Shown here: positions 18,401-26,509 of the stretch, one piece after another | Layout: the number at the start of each line of letters is the position of its first letter | Position numbering within the stretch: the first letter of the stretch is position 1 | Origin: Rhodospirillaceae bacterium | GTDB lineage: Bacteria; Pseudomonadota; Alphaproteobacteria; Rhodospirillales; Rhodospirillaceae | Length of the DNA stretch: 64,000 nucleotides | NCBI GenBank assembly: GCA_029243545.1 | Contig: JAQWRV010000006.1 | Span: 186,001-250,000 of the forward strand | Reading direction: 5' to 3' | The notes under the pieces: model-generated | Database searches by the model: none | What the model was told of the DNA's origin: nothing | What the model saw: only the letters and a program-made list of their open reading frames with translations | Made by a program: the position numbers and the translations under genes

Positions 18401-18718
18401 AAGTGTGTTGTTGCTATTGATTGTGACAGGAACGCCAGTTGTGAGCTCGATCGAGCCGTCACCGTCAACAATAATGTTGCCGGGTCCGTTTCCATCACCT
18501 GTCGCAGTGCTGACGCCGGACGTTTGTGAGTCCGAAATGGTAAGATTATCGGCGATTGCGGGTTCTACTACGGCAACAATGAAAATGACGAGAAAAGGCC
18601 TCAACCATAATTTCTTGCCGGAGAATATGCCGTTAAGCATTGCAGAAATTGATTGTTCTAAGTTGGATGGGCGTGAATACACTGTGACGTAACTCATAAC
18701 TTTTTTGGTATGCGCCAT
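15431..18718 (-). CDS. Outer-membrane autotransporter with beta-helical passenger
   Basis: A 1095-residue type V secretion protein. A long N-terminal leader (about 55 residues, hydrophobic core PFLVIFIVAVVEPAIA) is followed by a passenger of degenerate beta-helix repeats rich in Gly, Asn, Ser and Thr (e.g. NDGTVSTNGIESTSIGIYGD, SGTITGDIYLGDGSDTFTMT and the next turn GGAITGDITLAGGNDVVSI). The C-terminal ~280 residues form the beta-barrel: RAGLAFTQLWSFP, LKLALGYKRGNFRL, ending in the aromatic GTVTVRFRF required for outer-membrane insertion. The passenger target is unknown; adhesion or surface display is the common role. The start ATG 18718 has no clear ribosome site and internal ATGs at codons 8 and 27 are alternatives. 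A perfect palindrome lies upstream. Confidence 0.9.
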   Translation of the reverse strand: MAHTKKVMSYVTVYSRPSNLEQSISAMLNGIFSGKKLWLRPFLVIFIVAVVEPAIADNLTISDSQTSGVSTATGDGNGPGNIIVDGDGSIELTTGVPVTINSNNTLSNLSTIAVEAEADTTGVLIDLNAQPILDSGISNIGTITVPGPPDDSALIGTPVENAGIRMIGTGTFNGSIDNAAGASIIVGGNASTGISVGNMIGNITNDGTVSTNGIESTSIGIYGDLVGNITNNKNIIASGRDSIGLYVGGSVTGTITQNSGISSGRNATRDFDGKIVPEVVGDAAVWIAGSVSGGFQITGNQVSEAGELELTSDDPALSIIDAELTVIGSGQAVRVRPGGPGGTLADITMGVVGSGDNAFAILNQGVISTGANVEGSDAEAVTIEGLVSSGTVYSATLTGGLRNDGGDIRAGTTDGTATTLRIGNYGSVPTILNSGDILAVTLDSGEDTETNVISELGGNAFAIIVEEQGSLSSVINTGTIQADAAGSGSSAGAIIDRSGSITSFSNTGDVLATIRDGSTGTSTALDVRTSVSDISFFNSGTITGDIYLGDGSDTFTMTGGAITGDITLAGGNDVVSISDATVLGSFLFTTGNKTASILNSTLNGGIIENGAIIDLSLSNTDWTVTAGEAATMRTLDVQGSSTLRVEVDGVNNRAGTVLVTGTATLSDTTTIVPVLVNVISDQQRFTLVRAGQLNANLVFDVARIAETSYMHTVGLVLDPNDPNAIFLDVTRRSAADLGLSENAGLYYDASSTALGTDSALFTNLASITEQASFENALTQFLPDTSNAVMQAAINQQNMALGAITRRLDRVPAVGFYKDRPTLWLQTMGNYSKQKAKGERPGYTSWSGGVAIGTDRQVNEITRAGLAFTQLWSFPDELSSLDKPTEYSSSQLNGYFRMGNSYKHLQGAVTFGYDSFNSERRVLFGAIDRTARGNYNGYEFATAWKLALGYKRGNFRLIPAATLNYLYMHQGSFIETGGGGGLNLDVPENNRDSLRAGLGLAGRQEFMLEDESILQLELRTNYTREFMSGTGNIDLGFAAGGAAFILNTAALTQNVISLGAGLFYKNDHATISFDYDGEKASGYTGHTGTVTVRFRF

Positions 18719-18783
18719 TGGCCAGCGATCTAAGCGCCAGCAAATGCTCCCAAATCACTAATTATTTGCGGCTTATGTAGACA

Positions 18784-18795
18784 CGCCCTAGGGCG
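18784..18795. promoter_or_regulatory. 12-bp perfect palindrome upstream of the autotransporter gene
   Basis: CGCCCTAGGGCG is self-complementary and lies 66 bases before the autotransporter start. On the reverse strand it is preceded by TTGACTTGACC and followed by TACATAAG, so it could sit between promoter -35 and -10 elements as an operator. The promoter assignment is tentative (spacing 15-20 depending on the boxes chosen). Confidence 0.4.
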
Positions 18796-18881
18796 GTCAA
18801 GTCAATCCACACTGTGCCAATATACAATGAAAATAGCGGAAATCAGGCAATTTTAAGGCCAGGTTCACGCCAGGCCTTGAT

Positions 18882-20234
18882 TCAACCTAAACGGGCCGCG
18901 ATGACACTTTCGTCTGGAACGCCAGGCATGCGGCCCGGCGCCGTGAGGCGTAAGGCAATCGCGACCAGGCATATGAACGCGTTTATCAATCCGATCATGA
19001 CAAATGTTGCACCTGGCGACACAGAATCGAATAGCCAGCCTCCAGCCACAGAACAGACGAGAATACCCAAGGCTCCCAGAATATTAAATCCGCCGATTAC
19101 AGCGCCGCGTTCAGCCAGAGGTGCTTCCTGACCGATAAGCGCCTGGGACCCAAAGAAGGCTGATATCTGCCCAATACCTAAGAGAATAACAAAGGGCCGT
19201 GCAGAAGCGGCGGTGGGGTCATCGACCATGCCCATACCAAGATAGCCCAGAGCAGCTATCGCCATGCAAAATGCCAAGAATCCGGTGCGGTTAAATTTGT
19301 CTATAAAAAATACGATGAAAAGGGTCCACACAAGCGCTGCAGATTGTGCGGTAACAAAAGTCAGCGTTGCTTTTGTTGTTGCTTCGTCTGTGGGTAATCC
19401 ATTGTTGACCCCGGAGGTCGTGCCCCAGAGTGTCAAAAAGGTTCCAAGAATGACGAGGTCGCCCCGGGCAATAAAGGCGGCGCCATAAGACAACGCAATT
19501 CTTGGGTTGCGAATTCCTTGCCGGAAAGCACTAACTGCCAGTTCCCGTATTGAAGGTTTGTCTTCTTCTTTCGCCGGCGTGCCGTCTTTTAACCCGAACC
19601 ACAGGGCGATTGTCGACAAAACACAAAGACTAGCAACGAGCCAATGCACCATCTCACCGGCTTCGGTGCCATCCATGCCGGAAGCGACGAACCGCTCCGG
19701 CAATGAGCCGAAAACCAAATTTATGAATACAATGCCAAGGCCATTCATGGCGCCGACAATACCGACGAGCTTGCCGCGGGACTCTTCCTGCGGGTAATCG
19801 GTCACAATTGTGGCCAGCATGCCGGTTGTGGTGGCGATCCCAATCGCATAAATGAGTCTATAAGCGATCAGTTCAGTAACTGTATCAGCCGTCGGATAAA
19901 GAGCGTAGCCCACACCCATTGTGAGAAACCCAAACAGGTATACTGATTTGCGGCCTATTCGGTCGGCTGCGACGCCCACCGGTCCAAAAACGATAAGGGT
20001 TACGACCTCAGTCCAAAAGACCAAGGTGCCGCTAATCTGTCCTTGTTCGCCAGTGGGAATTTCTAGAATTTCACTCAGAACATAAGGCGTGCTGACACCA
20101 ATAAAAGTTAGTAATCCGATTGTGAAAAAAGCGGCATACATGAGCGTCCAGGCATTGCTTTTACCGATGCCTGGTGTGAGCCAAACAGGCCCGAATTTAT
20201 TGCCGGTCGTGTCAATAGCTATCGTCTTAACTTT
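18882..20234 (-). CDS. Major facilitator superfamily transporter
   Basis: A membrane protein of about 450 residues with roughly twelve hydrophobic helices. The loop between helices 2 and 3 reads GPVGVAADRIGRKSVYLFG, the MFS signature GxxxDRxGRK, and helix 5 contains GAMNGLGIVFINLVFGSLPE. The second half starts with AFRQGIRNPRIALSYGAAFI and ends with a helix FVMIGLINAFICLVAIAL. The substrate cannot be told. The frame opens with GTG at 20297, but the N-terminus before about 20234 looks non-coding; the GTG at 20234 is a reasonable start. It is divergent from msrQ, with a TACAC repeat between. Confidence 0.87.
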   Translation of the reverse strand, partial: KVKTIAIDTTGNKFGPVWLTPGIGKSNAWTLMYAAFFTIGLLTFIGVSTPYVLSEILEIPTGEQGQISGTLVFWTEVVTLIVFGPVGVAADRIGRKSVYLFGFLTMGVGYALYPTADTVTELIAYRLIYAIGIATTTGMLATIVTDYPQEESRGKLVGIVGAMNGLGIVFINLVFGSLPERFVASGMDGTEAGEMVHWLVASLCVLSTIALWFGLKDGTPAKEEDKPSIRELAVSAFRQGIRNPRIALSYGAAFIARGDLVILGTFLTLWGTTSGVNNGLPTDEATTKATLTFVTAQSAALVWTLFIVFFIDKFNRTGFLAFCMAIAALGYLGMGMVDDPTAASARPFVILLGIGQISAFFGSQALIGQEAPLAERGAVIGGFNILGALGILVCSVAGGWLFDSVSPGATFVMIGLINAFICLVAIALRLTAPGRMPGVPDESVIAARLG

Positions 20235-20292
20235 CACGAACGCGTGTTTCACACCGATGTGTGCAGTGTTACTTTTGCACACGTTTGTACGG

Positions 20293-20312
20293 TACACTAC
20301 ACTACACTACAC
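20293..20312. repeat. Four tandem copies of TACAC
   Basis: A 5-base unit TACAC is repeated four times without interruption, 10 bases before the msrQ start codon and at the upstream end of the MFS gene. Short tandem repeats in this place could alter promoter spacing by slippage, but the copy number is low. Confidence 0.6.
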
Positions 20313-20322
20313 GGCAGTTGTT

Positions 20323-20949
20323 ATGACCGATACTACTCAAGATACGCATTCAAACTCGAAGCGAAAAGCACTGAAACCGGATCGCTGGCTCAAGCCTCTG
20401 GTATTACTGCTTGGACTCATACCGGCCATTTGGCTCGTCGGACGCGGTCTAACGGGTGATCTTGGGGCTAATCCTATTGAAACGATCACACGATATCTGG
20501 GTGACTGGGCGCTTCGGTTCCTGCTAATCGCCTTGGCGGTCACACCCGTTCGAATCCTAAGCGGATGGGCAGTGATTGGGAGGCTGAGAAGGATGCTGGG
20601 TCTCTACGCTTTCTTCTATGTAACTTTGCACCTGATGAGCTATATCGGGCTCGATCAATATTTCTTTTGGCCTGGAATTTTTCAAGACGTCATCAAGAGA
20701 ATATACATCACGCTTGGTGTGGGTGCTGTATTGATGCTCGTGCCTTTGGCTACGACGTCAACCGATGCCATGGTAAAAAGGCTTGGTGGGCGACGGTGGC
20801 GCCGTCTTCACATTTTAGTCTATCCAGCAGGTGTTCTGGGAGTGATCCATTTCTTTATGATGATCAAAGCAGATTTCACCGAGCCAACAATTTACGCGGT
20901 CGTCTTGGCGCTACTTTTCGCTGTGCGGCTATATAAAAAATGGGCCTGA
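20323..20949 (+). CDS. msrQ: Haem-binding membrane subunit of methionine-sulfoxide reductase (YedZ)
   Basis: MsrQ is a b-type haem membrane protein that passes electrons to periplasmic MsrP. The 208-residue protein has about six membrane segments: WLKPLVLLLGLIPAIWLV, a first helix region after NPIETITRYLGDWALRFLLI, LGLYAFFYVTLHLMSYIGLD, IYITLGVGAVLMLVPLATTS, LHILVYPAGVLGVIHFFMMI and a last one before RLYKKWA. Histidines in VTLHLMSY, RRLHILVY and GVIHFF are the expected haem ligands. RYLGDWAL, AVTPVRILSGW and TSTDAMVKRLGGRRWRRLH are typical of the family. The long open frame from 20089 is ignored; ATG 20323 gives the normal length. msrP is at 11170, separated by unrelated genes. Confidence 0.94.
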   Translation: MTDTTQDTHSNSKRKALKPDRWLKPLVLLLGLIPAIWLVGRGLTGDLGANPIETITRYLGDWALRFLLIALAVTPVRILSGWAVIGRLRRMLGLYAFFYVTLHLMSYIGLDQYFFWPGIFQDVIKRIYITLGVGAVLMLVPLATTSTDAMVKRLGGRRWRRLHILVYPAGVLGVIHFFMMIKADFTEPTIYAVVLALLFAVRLYKKWA

Positions 20950-21443
20950 ATATCCGCCAGTATTAAGTGCTCGGTTCGGATCATGCCGGTGCAATTTGCG
21001 CTTAGGTAATGCCGTATTAAGCTTTATTTTGCGTAATACGACTCTCAGTCCGCCGTTGGCATGAAAGTCGATGCGTATTCCATCATGCCGCATAGAAAAA
21101 TGCTTTGGGTGCGCATGAAGTGCTTCGGCGGCTTGAGCTGTTTTTGTACCCTTATGTCGGGCTTTGTCTACAAGCACTATTATTATTTAGAATCGAAACT
21201 AATGGTATCGCGGCGCGCTCCGCTGGCCAAAGAAAACCAATAAGTATTTGATTGGCCCCCATTCCCTTTGTCCCTTTATGCTTTTCCCGGCCCCGCCGTC
21301 AAACTTGGGGCGCACAAAAGGTGCGCTTTATATTGGGTTGGTGATCACCGTGCACCATTTAAGGCCTTGCAATCCATGGCGCGCTCCGCCAAAACCCTAG
21401 CCATTCTTCCTGTCATTTACCGCGCCAATCAGAACAGATTTTC
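20950..21443. other. Intergenic region, 494 bases
   Basis: No convincing gene is seen. Two short overlapping frames on opposite strands (near 20929-21243) lack ribosome sites and family features. A short hairpin lies at 21310-21326. The rest should hold the promoter of the transketolase gene, but I cannot place -35/-10 boxes with confidence. Confidence 0.5.
21310..21326 (+). terminator. Short hairpin, possible weak terminator or leader stem
   Basis: GCGCAC, AAAAG loop, GTGCGC: a perfect 6-bp GC stem followed by TTTATATT. The T-run is interrupted and it lies about 360 bases after msrQ and 118 bases before tkt, so it may be a leader structure rather than a terminator. Confidence 0.35.
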
Positions 21444-23432
21444 ATGAACGATTCCTCTCCTGCCGTAACCTCGACCGACCTGGCCCATGCCATTCGGTTT
21501 CTTTCCGTTGATGCCGTGCAAAAGGCCAATTCCGGACATCCAGGGATGCCAATGGGTATGGCAGATGTTGCCACGGTATTGTTTACCGAATTTTTGAAAT
21601 TTGATGTGGCCGATCCCCGTTGGCCGGACCGGGACCGGTTTGTGCTTTCAGCCGGTCACGGTTCGATGTTGCTCTATAGCCTTATGTACTTATGCGGTTA
21701 TGAGGACATGCCGATTGAGCAAATCAAGAATTTTCGCCAACTAGGGAGCAACACCGCAGGCCATCCTGAATTCGGTCATGTGTCAGCCGCTGAAACGACA
21801 ACGGGTCCGCTCGGTCAAGGTTTGGCTAACGCTGTGGGTATGGCTATGGCCGAGAAACTTCTCTCAGCTCGTTACAGCGCCGATATTGTCGATCACTACA
21901 CCTACGTCATCGCTGGTGATGGATGCCTTATGGAAGGCATTAGTCATGAAGCGGTCTCGTTGGCCGGCCATTTGAAGCTCAGTAAACTAATTGTACTATT
22001 TGACGACAACAAGATCACCATCGACGGCCCGACCGACTTGTCAGTTTCAGATGATCAAATTGCCCGCTTTAAGGCCAGCGGCTGGGATGCTGCCGCGGTA
22101 GATGGTCATGATCCGGAAGCCGTTTCTGCGGCAATTGCTCATGCCAAGTCTACAGATGCCCCCTCTCTTATCGCGTGCCGTACTCAGATTGGATTTGGGG
22201 CTCCAAACCTTGCAGGTACGTCGAAGACCCATGGCGCTCCACTGGGTGAAGATGAAATTGCTGGCATGAGAGACGCGCTGGGCTGGACGTATGCACCGTT
22301 TGAGGTGCCAGAGCCCATCCTTACAGCCTGGCGCGCCGTAGGTATGCGCGGCCAAGCCATGCGGGACGCGTGGAACAATAGCTTAAGCGCATTGCCATCG
22401 GAGGCACGAGCCTCGTTTCAAAGCGCCATGACCGGTTCTCTTCCAAAGGGTTGGCAAAGCACTATTACCGAGATCAAAAAGAAGGCGGTCTCTGAAGCGC
22501 CAAAAATGGCAACGCGAAAAGCGTCTGAAGACGTTCTGGGCGAGCTTGTAAAAAGCATTCCAAATATGATCGGCGGATCAGCGGATCTAACGGGATCAAA
22601 CAATACGAAAGTCCAAGATACACAGCCGATAACCGCTGATGATTTTTCCGGTCGTTATGTCTACTGGGGTGTTCGCGAGCACGGTATGGCGGCGGCTATG
22701 AACGGAATTGCTTTGCACGGTGGATTTATTCCTTACGGCGGGACGTTTTTGGTGTTTACCGACTACTGTCGGCCATCCATCCGTCTTTCAGGTCTGATGG
22801 GGCAAAGGGTCATCTATGTTATGACTCATGACTCCATCGGGCTCGGTGAAGATGGGCCTACTCATCAGCCCGTAGAGCACTTGGCCAGTCTCAGATCGAT
22901 CCCCAACGTCTTGGTCATGAGGCCCGCTGACCTTACGGAGACGGCCGAGTGCTGGGCGCTAGCCGTTTCACAACAGAATCGCCCGACGGTCCTGGCGCTA
23001 ACGCGCCAAGGGTTGCCCGCGGTACGGCTTGTTGAAACAGAAGATAATTTGTGTGCTCAAGGTGGATATGTTCTTTCTGAAGGGCATACCACACGCCAAG
23101 CAACGGTCTTGGCAACCGGCTCTGAAGTTTCTCTAGCCCTCGACGCCCAAGCTCAATTGAAAGAGGCTGGAATATCTGCAGCGGTGGTTTCTATGCCGTG
23201 CTGTGAATTGTTTGATGAACAAGATGAAGCCTATCGCACGCAAGTTCTTGGCTCGGCTCCCAGGGTTGCAGTAGAAGCAGCATCTACTTTTGGCTGGGAG
23301 CGCTACGTCGGCAGTAATGGTGTGACGATAGGTATGACGACGTTTGGTGCATCTGCCCCTGCAAGTAAACTCTATGAGCATTTTGGTATAACGGCTAATG
23401 CAGTGGTTGACGCTGTAAAAAATTGTCTTTGA
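21444..23432 (+). CDS. tkt: Transketolase
   Basis: The full-length 662-residue TPP enzyme of the pentose phosphate pathway, moving two-carbon ketol units between sugar phosphates in the cytoplasm. Motifs in order: [34 protein letters not shown], the TPP/metal motif [18 protein letters not shown] with downstream [33 protein letters not shown] containing the catalytic Glu, and [20 protein letters not shown]. It is followed 46 bases later by rpe, so the two non-oxidative pentose phosphate genes form an operon. A second, split transketolase lies at 40822-42644 and is clearly different in architecture. Confidence 0.97.
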   Translation: MNDSSPAVTSTDLAHAIRFLSVDAVQKANSGHPGMPMGMADVATVLFTEFLKFDVADPRWPDRDRFVLSAGHGSMLLYSLMYLCGYEDMPIEQIKNFRQLGSNTAGHPEFGHVSAAETTTGPLGQGLANAVGMAMAEKLLSARYSADIVDHYTYVIAGDGCLMEGISHEAVSLAGHLKLSKLIVLFDDNKITIDGPTDLSVSDDQIARFKASGWDAAAVDGHDPEAVSAAIAHAKSTDAPSLIACRTQIGFGAPNLAGTSKTHGAPLGEDEIAGMRDALGWTYAPFEVPEPILTAWRAVGMRGQAMRDAWNNSLSALPSEARASFQSAMTGSLPKGWQSTITEIKKKAVSEAPKMATRKASEDVLGELVKSIPNMIGGSADLTGSNNTKVQDTQPITADDFSGRYVYWGVREHGMAAAMNGIALHGGFIPYGGTFLVFTDYCRPSIRLSGLMGQRVIYVMTHDSIGLGEDGPTHQPVEHLASLRSIPNVLVMRPADLTETAECWALAVSQQNRPTVLALTRQGLPAVRLVETEDNLCAQGGYVLSEGHTTRQATVLATGSEVSLALDAQAQLKEAGISAAVVSMPCCELFDEQDEAYRTQVLGSAPRVAVEAASTFGWERYVGSNGVTIGMTTFGASAPASKLYEHFGITANAVVDAVKNCL

Positions 23433-23478
23433 AAGCTTCTGTTTTTTTAGGCACCATTTTTAAAGGGAAGTCGACCGC

Positions 23479-24120
23479 ATGTCGGTAAAAATCGCTCCGT
23501 CTATATTGTCCGCTGATTTTGCCCGTCTGGGTGAGGAGGTGAGGGCAATTGATGCAGCGGGAGCCGACTACATCCATGTCGATGTTATGGATGGCCATTT
23601 TGTTCCCAATCTGACCATTGGGCCTGCTGTAGTTAAAGCACTCCGTTCGCATACGCAGAAGCCACTTGATGTCCACCTGATGATCGATCCGGCGGATCCT
23701 TATTTAAAGGACTTCGCCGATGCGGGAGCCGACATCATCACGGTTCATGCAGAGGTAGGTAACCACCTTGATCGGTCTCTGCAGATGATACGAAGTTTTG
23801 GCGCTAAAGCTGGAGTATCTTTAAATCCGGCTACGCCAGCCGAAAACTTGGCGTTTGTTTTAGATAATGTCGACCTCATTCTCGTCATGACGGTCAATCC
23901 AGGTTTCGGCGGCCAGCATTTCATTGAATCTCAATTGGATAAAATTGAGACTTTGAGGAAAATGATCGGAGATGCACCTATTGAGCTGGAAGTCGATGGT
24001 GGAGTTAACCCTGAAACAGCAAAACGCTGCATTGCTGCAGGGGCAGATGTCCTTGTCGCGGGAAGCGCTGTCTTCGGCTCAGGCGATTACGCTCAGAATA
24101 TTTCAGCGTTACGCAGCTAA
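23479..24120 (+). CDS. rpe: Ribulose-phosphate 3-epimerase
   Basis: A 213-residue TIM-barrel enzyme interconverting ribulose 5-phosphate and xylulose 5-phosphate. Seen: [72 protein letters not shown] with catalytic residues, [12 protein letters not shown] and [10 protein letters not shown] at the phosphate site. The length and order are normal. AAAGGGAAG before ATG 23479 is the ribosome site. It shares an operon with tkt and supplies one of its substrates. Confidence 0.97.
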   Translation: MSVKIAPSILSADFARLGEEVRAIDAAGADYIHVDVMDGHFVPNLTIGPAVVKALRSHTQKPLDVHLMIDPADPYLKDFADAGADIITVHAEVGNHLDRSLQMIRSFGAKAGVSLNPATPAENLAFVLDNVDLILVMTVNPGFGGQHFIESQLDKIETLRKMIGDAPIELEVDGGVNPETAKRCIAAGADVLVAGSAVFGSGDYAQNISALRS

Positions 24121-24180
24121 AACGCGTCCATCGTATCCATCGCTGCAATCAAACACTTTGACTTTAAAACGATTGCTAAA

Positions 24181-24699
24181 CTACTCGGAGTTATAGGCGA
24201 GGAGTGTGTGACATGGAATGTCTAGCCGCTTACGCCCGTTTAAGAACGTCAACTCGATCATGCAAGCCGCAGCCTTAACGTCAGCCCCTGAATCTTGCAG
24301 AAGTGAAACCGCTGCTTGAAGGGTTCCGCCCGTTGCTAACAAGTCGTCCACGACAACAACACGCTGCCCTTCCTGAACAGCATCATGCTGAATTTCTATT
24401 GCGTCCGTGCCGTATTCCAATTCGTAAGAATGTGAAAGAGTATGGCCTGGAAGTTTGCCCGGTTTTCGTATCATGATGACTCCACATCCAAGAGCGATAG
24501 CGAGTGGCGCCGCTACTAAGAATCCGCGCGCGTCAATGCCGGCTATATAGTCGGGTTGATACTGCGTTATATCTTCAGCCATACGTGCGATTGCCGTTTT
24601 CCAGGCGTCGGGGTGGCCAATGAGGGTGGATATGTCAAAGAAATTGATTCCCGGCTTGGGGAAATCAGGGATTTGGCGGATGTGATCTTTAAGGTTCAT
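24181..24699 (-). CDS. apt: Adenine phosphoribosyltransferase
   Basis: A 172-residue purine salvage enzyme that makes AMP from adenine and PRPP in the cytoplasm. The N-terminus [20 protein letters not shown] is the standard Apt opening; [14 protein letters not shown] forms the active-site loop; [17 protein letters not shown] and [15 protein letters not shown] are family motifs; and [14 protein letters not shown] is the PRPP-binding signature. It is convergent with rpe across about 60 bases and has about 286 bases of non-coding DNA upstream. Confidence 0.96.
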   Translation of the reverse strand: MNLKDHIRQIPDFPKPGINFFDISTLIGHPDAWKTAIARMAEDITQYQPDYIAGIDARGFLVAAPLAIALGCGVIMIRKPGKLPGHTLSHSYELEYGTDAIEIQHDAVQEGQRVVVVDDLLATGGTLQAAVSLLQDSGADVKAAACMIELTFLNGRKRLDIPCHTLLAYNSE

Positions 24700-24985
24700 A
24701 TTTCTTTACCGTTGCTCAACGTTCTTTTCGCTTAAACCTAACTTGGTGCAAGGCCATTGGCCAATTGTGCTACAAAATCGCTCAAAAATCAGTGATTCGC
24801 TGTTTTCTGAGCACAATGTCGCAAAAGTGCTGAAAAACGAGCTTTCACAGTGGTCGCCATAGAATTTGGGTTTAGGCCCGATTGACCGCGTCATGCAGTA
24901 TCAATTGGCTCGAATACTTGCTCTCAAAACTTAGCCAAATGCCGGGACCTGAAGTCCGGATCCATTAAGTCCCTATTTCAGGGCG

Positions 24986-25405
24986 CTACCACTTATCTAT
25001 ATTTTCCATAGACGCCCACGGCTCCTTAACGGGTAAAGCCTCTCCTTTTTGTAGAAGCTCAATTGAGATTAAGTCGGGGGAGCGGATGAAGGCCATGCGT
25101 CCTTCTCGCGGTGGCCGATTGATTGTTACGCCGGCATCTAGAAGGCGTTGGCAGGTGGCATAGATATCATCCACCTCATAGGCAAGGTGGCCAAAATTTC
25201 GCCCGCTAGCATAGGGTTCAGGATCCCAGTTATAGGTGAGTTCGACAGCAGCCTCTTCGTCACCTGGCGCCGTTAGAAACACCAAGGTGAAACGACCTTT
25301 TTCATTGTCCCACCGGCGTAATTCTTTGAGACCAAGCTTATTGCAATAGAAGTCGATGGAAGCGTCAAGGTCGGTTACCCGGACCATGGTATGTAAATAT
25401 TTCAT
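24986..25405 (-). CDS. gloA: Lactoylglutathione lyase (glyoxalase I), VOC fold
   Basis: A 139-residue protein starting MKYLHTMVRVTDLDASIDFY, as in GloA, with metal ligands expected at His5, Glu in AAVELTYNWDPE, His in NFGHLAYEVDDIY and Glu in ISIELLQKGE. Glyoxalase I isomerises the methylglyoxal-glutathione adduct. AIRSPDL-type substrate contacts are present as AFIRSPDLI. The length is typical. It lies on the same strand as, and 61 bases downstream of, the cupin gene of the sugar island; whether it belongs to the island or is the last core gene before it is not clear, but its sequence looks like ordinary GloA. Confidence 0.88.
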   Translation of the reverse strand: MKYLHTMVRVTDLDASIDFYCNKLGLKELRRWDNEKGRFTLVFLTAPGDEEAAVELTYNWDPEPYASGRNFGHLAYEVDDIYATCQRLLDAGVTINRPPREGRMAFIRSPDLISIELLQKGEALPVKEPWASMENIDKW

Positions 25406-25466
25406 AAGAACTATTTCGCCTTTGCTGCTGACGGGGGTAAGTCAGTCAATTCAATGCGTACTCCCG

Positions 25467-26018
25467 CTAGGACTCATTCTCGGATAGGGTTGAGACTGCA
25501 GATTCACATTGAGCGCGCCAACGTTCGCATTCATCTGGATCATCGACGTTTGGACCCCATAACGGTATGACCATACCAGCTTCCTCGAAGGGTCCTTGCG
25601 TCGTTTCGATAAAAACATACCAGTCAGATCTGGGTAAAATCGTATGATAGATATCCGCTGGCATATAGTAAGAAAATACACCGCCATCCTGTGGTGGGGA
25701 CATATGGATTGTCTTAGTCGCCGTACCAGAATCATCGAATAAAAGTGCGTCTGCGGAGCCCTCAATGACCGTCATAGTCTCAGCCTTTTTAGTGTGACGA
25801 TGCGGCGGAACGATGCCATCACCTCTAGTAACAATTAACATGGAGTGGTGTGTCGCATCAGGTGATGTATGAGCGCATAAGCGGGCACGCCGTTGCTGAG
25901 CCTGCTGAGCCTTTTCCTTTAGGAATGCAATGCATTCCCGATCGAAGCAAACGACTGTATCCGTTGTGTAATAGACATTCGGTGCTACTTCTTTTGTGTT
26001 CGGTAATAGGTTTGACAT
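25467..26018 (-). CDS. WbuC-like cupin-fold metalloprotein
   Basis: About 183 residues with a cupin fold resembling WbuC of O-antigen clusters. Seen: AQQRRARLCAHTSPDATHHS, IVPPHRHTKKAETMTVIEGS (metal-binding HxH and Glu), LLFDDSG, FSYYMPADIYHTIL (second cupin motif His) and a final VFIETTQGPFEE, which is characteristic of WbuC proteins. WbuC-type proteins occur in surface polysaccharide loci but their reaction is not established. The ATG at 26018 (codon 9 of the open frame) is preferred as MSNLLPNTKEV. It lies 77 bases downstream of the small LIC12192-like gene on the same strand. Confidence 0.8.
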   Translation of the reverse strand: MSNLLPNTKEVAPNVYYTTDTVVCFDRECIAFLKEKAQQAQQRRARLCAHTSPDATHHSMLIVTRGDGIVPPHRHTKKAETMTVIEGSADALLFDDSGTATKTIHMSPPQDGGVFSYYMPADIYHTILPRSDWYVFIETTQGPFEEAGMVIPLWGPNVDDPDECERWRAQCESAVSTLSENES

Positions 26019-26095
26019 GGCCTCAAGTCCTATTGAAAACAAACTGGAAATTGGTTTCGTTGGCGGCGCTTCAAGGGCGGCGTGCTTAGAGAGTT

Positions 26096-26509
26096 CTAGT
26101 CTGACAACGCGCCTGGGTTAGAGGGCTGTTCTTGCGCGGCCAAGAACTCAAACACCTTCAAAGTTTCGTATAGCTCATCAAGTTGATCTCGGTGTTGGAT
26201 TGAGAGTTTTTCACGGGAAAAATGGACTTCGTAACCGTTATCCAGCAACTCCATAAGAAAGCCAAAGTCGAATGTCCCTGAATAACAGAACTGATATAAG
26301 CGCAGATATACAATCCCGTCTATGGCAGGTCGCTCCATGATTTTCGAACGCATCACGGACTGGTGCCCCAATGTTTCTCTGTCTTCAGCCGTATAGAAGA
26401 CAACGGTGCCGAAGTTGTCGGTTGCCATTTGGCCATTGATCGTGTGCTGCATGGCCTGCGTTAACGTGTTTGAACATCCGTTATCCAGACACGAATAAAA
26501 CGATTTCAT
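26096..26509 (-). CDS. Small sporadic-carbohydrate-cluster protein, LIC12192-like (left copy)
   Basis: A 137-residue soluble protein without signal or membrane segment. It aligns by eye over its central part with the right-end protein at 46864-47325: both have a segment of alternating strands around FYSCLDN/GYITSRP, a hydrophobic IDGIVYLRLYQFCY/CQGIVLYSQFLLP and a YEVHFSREKL/AELHAALENT segment. The right copy resembles the LIC12192 family of sporadic carbohydrate clusters; this copy is more divergent. Its ATG overlaps the end of the 2OG oxygenase gene by four bases, so the two are translationally coupled. The function is unknown; an accessory role to the oxygenase is inference. Confidence 0.65.
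   Translation of the reverse strand: MKSFYSCLDNGCSNTLTQAMQHTINGQMATDNFGTVVFYTAEDRETLGHQSVMRSKIMERPAIDGIVYLRLYQFCYSGTFDFGFLMELLDNGYEVHFSREKLSIQHRDQLDELYETLKVFEFLAAQEQPSNPGALSD

Noticed and set aside
20929-21243. Two short opposing frames (82 and 60 codons) between msrQ and tkt
   Set aside because: No ribosome site, no recognisable domain, mutual overlap, and unusual composition; treated as non-coding.
24706-24894. 62-codon reverse frame upstream of apt
   Set aside because: No ribosome site or family features; most likely part of the apt upstream region.
24942-24959. Possible hairpin around CCGGGAC/GTCCGG downstream of gloA
   Set aside because: Only four consecutive pairs form before a mismatch and there is no T-run on the reverse strand.
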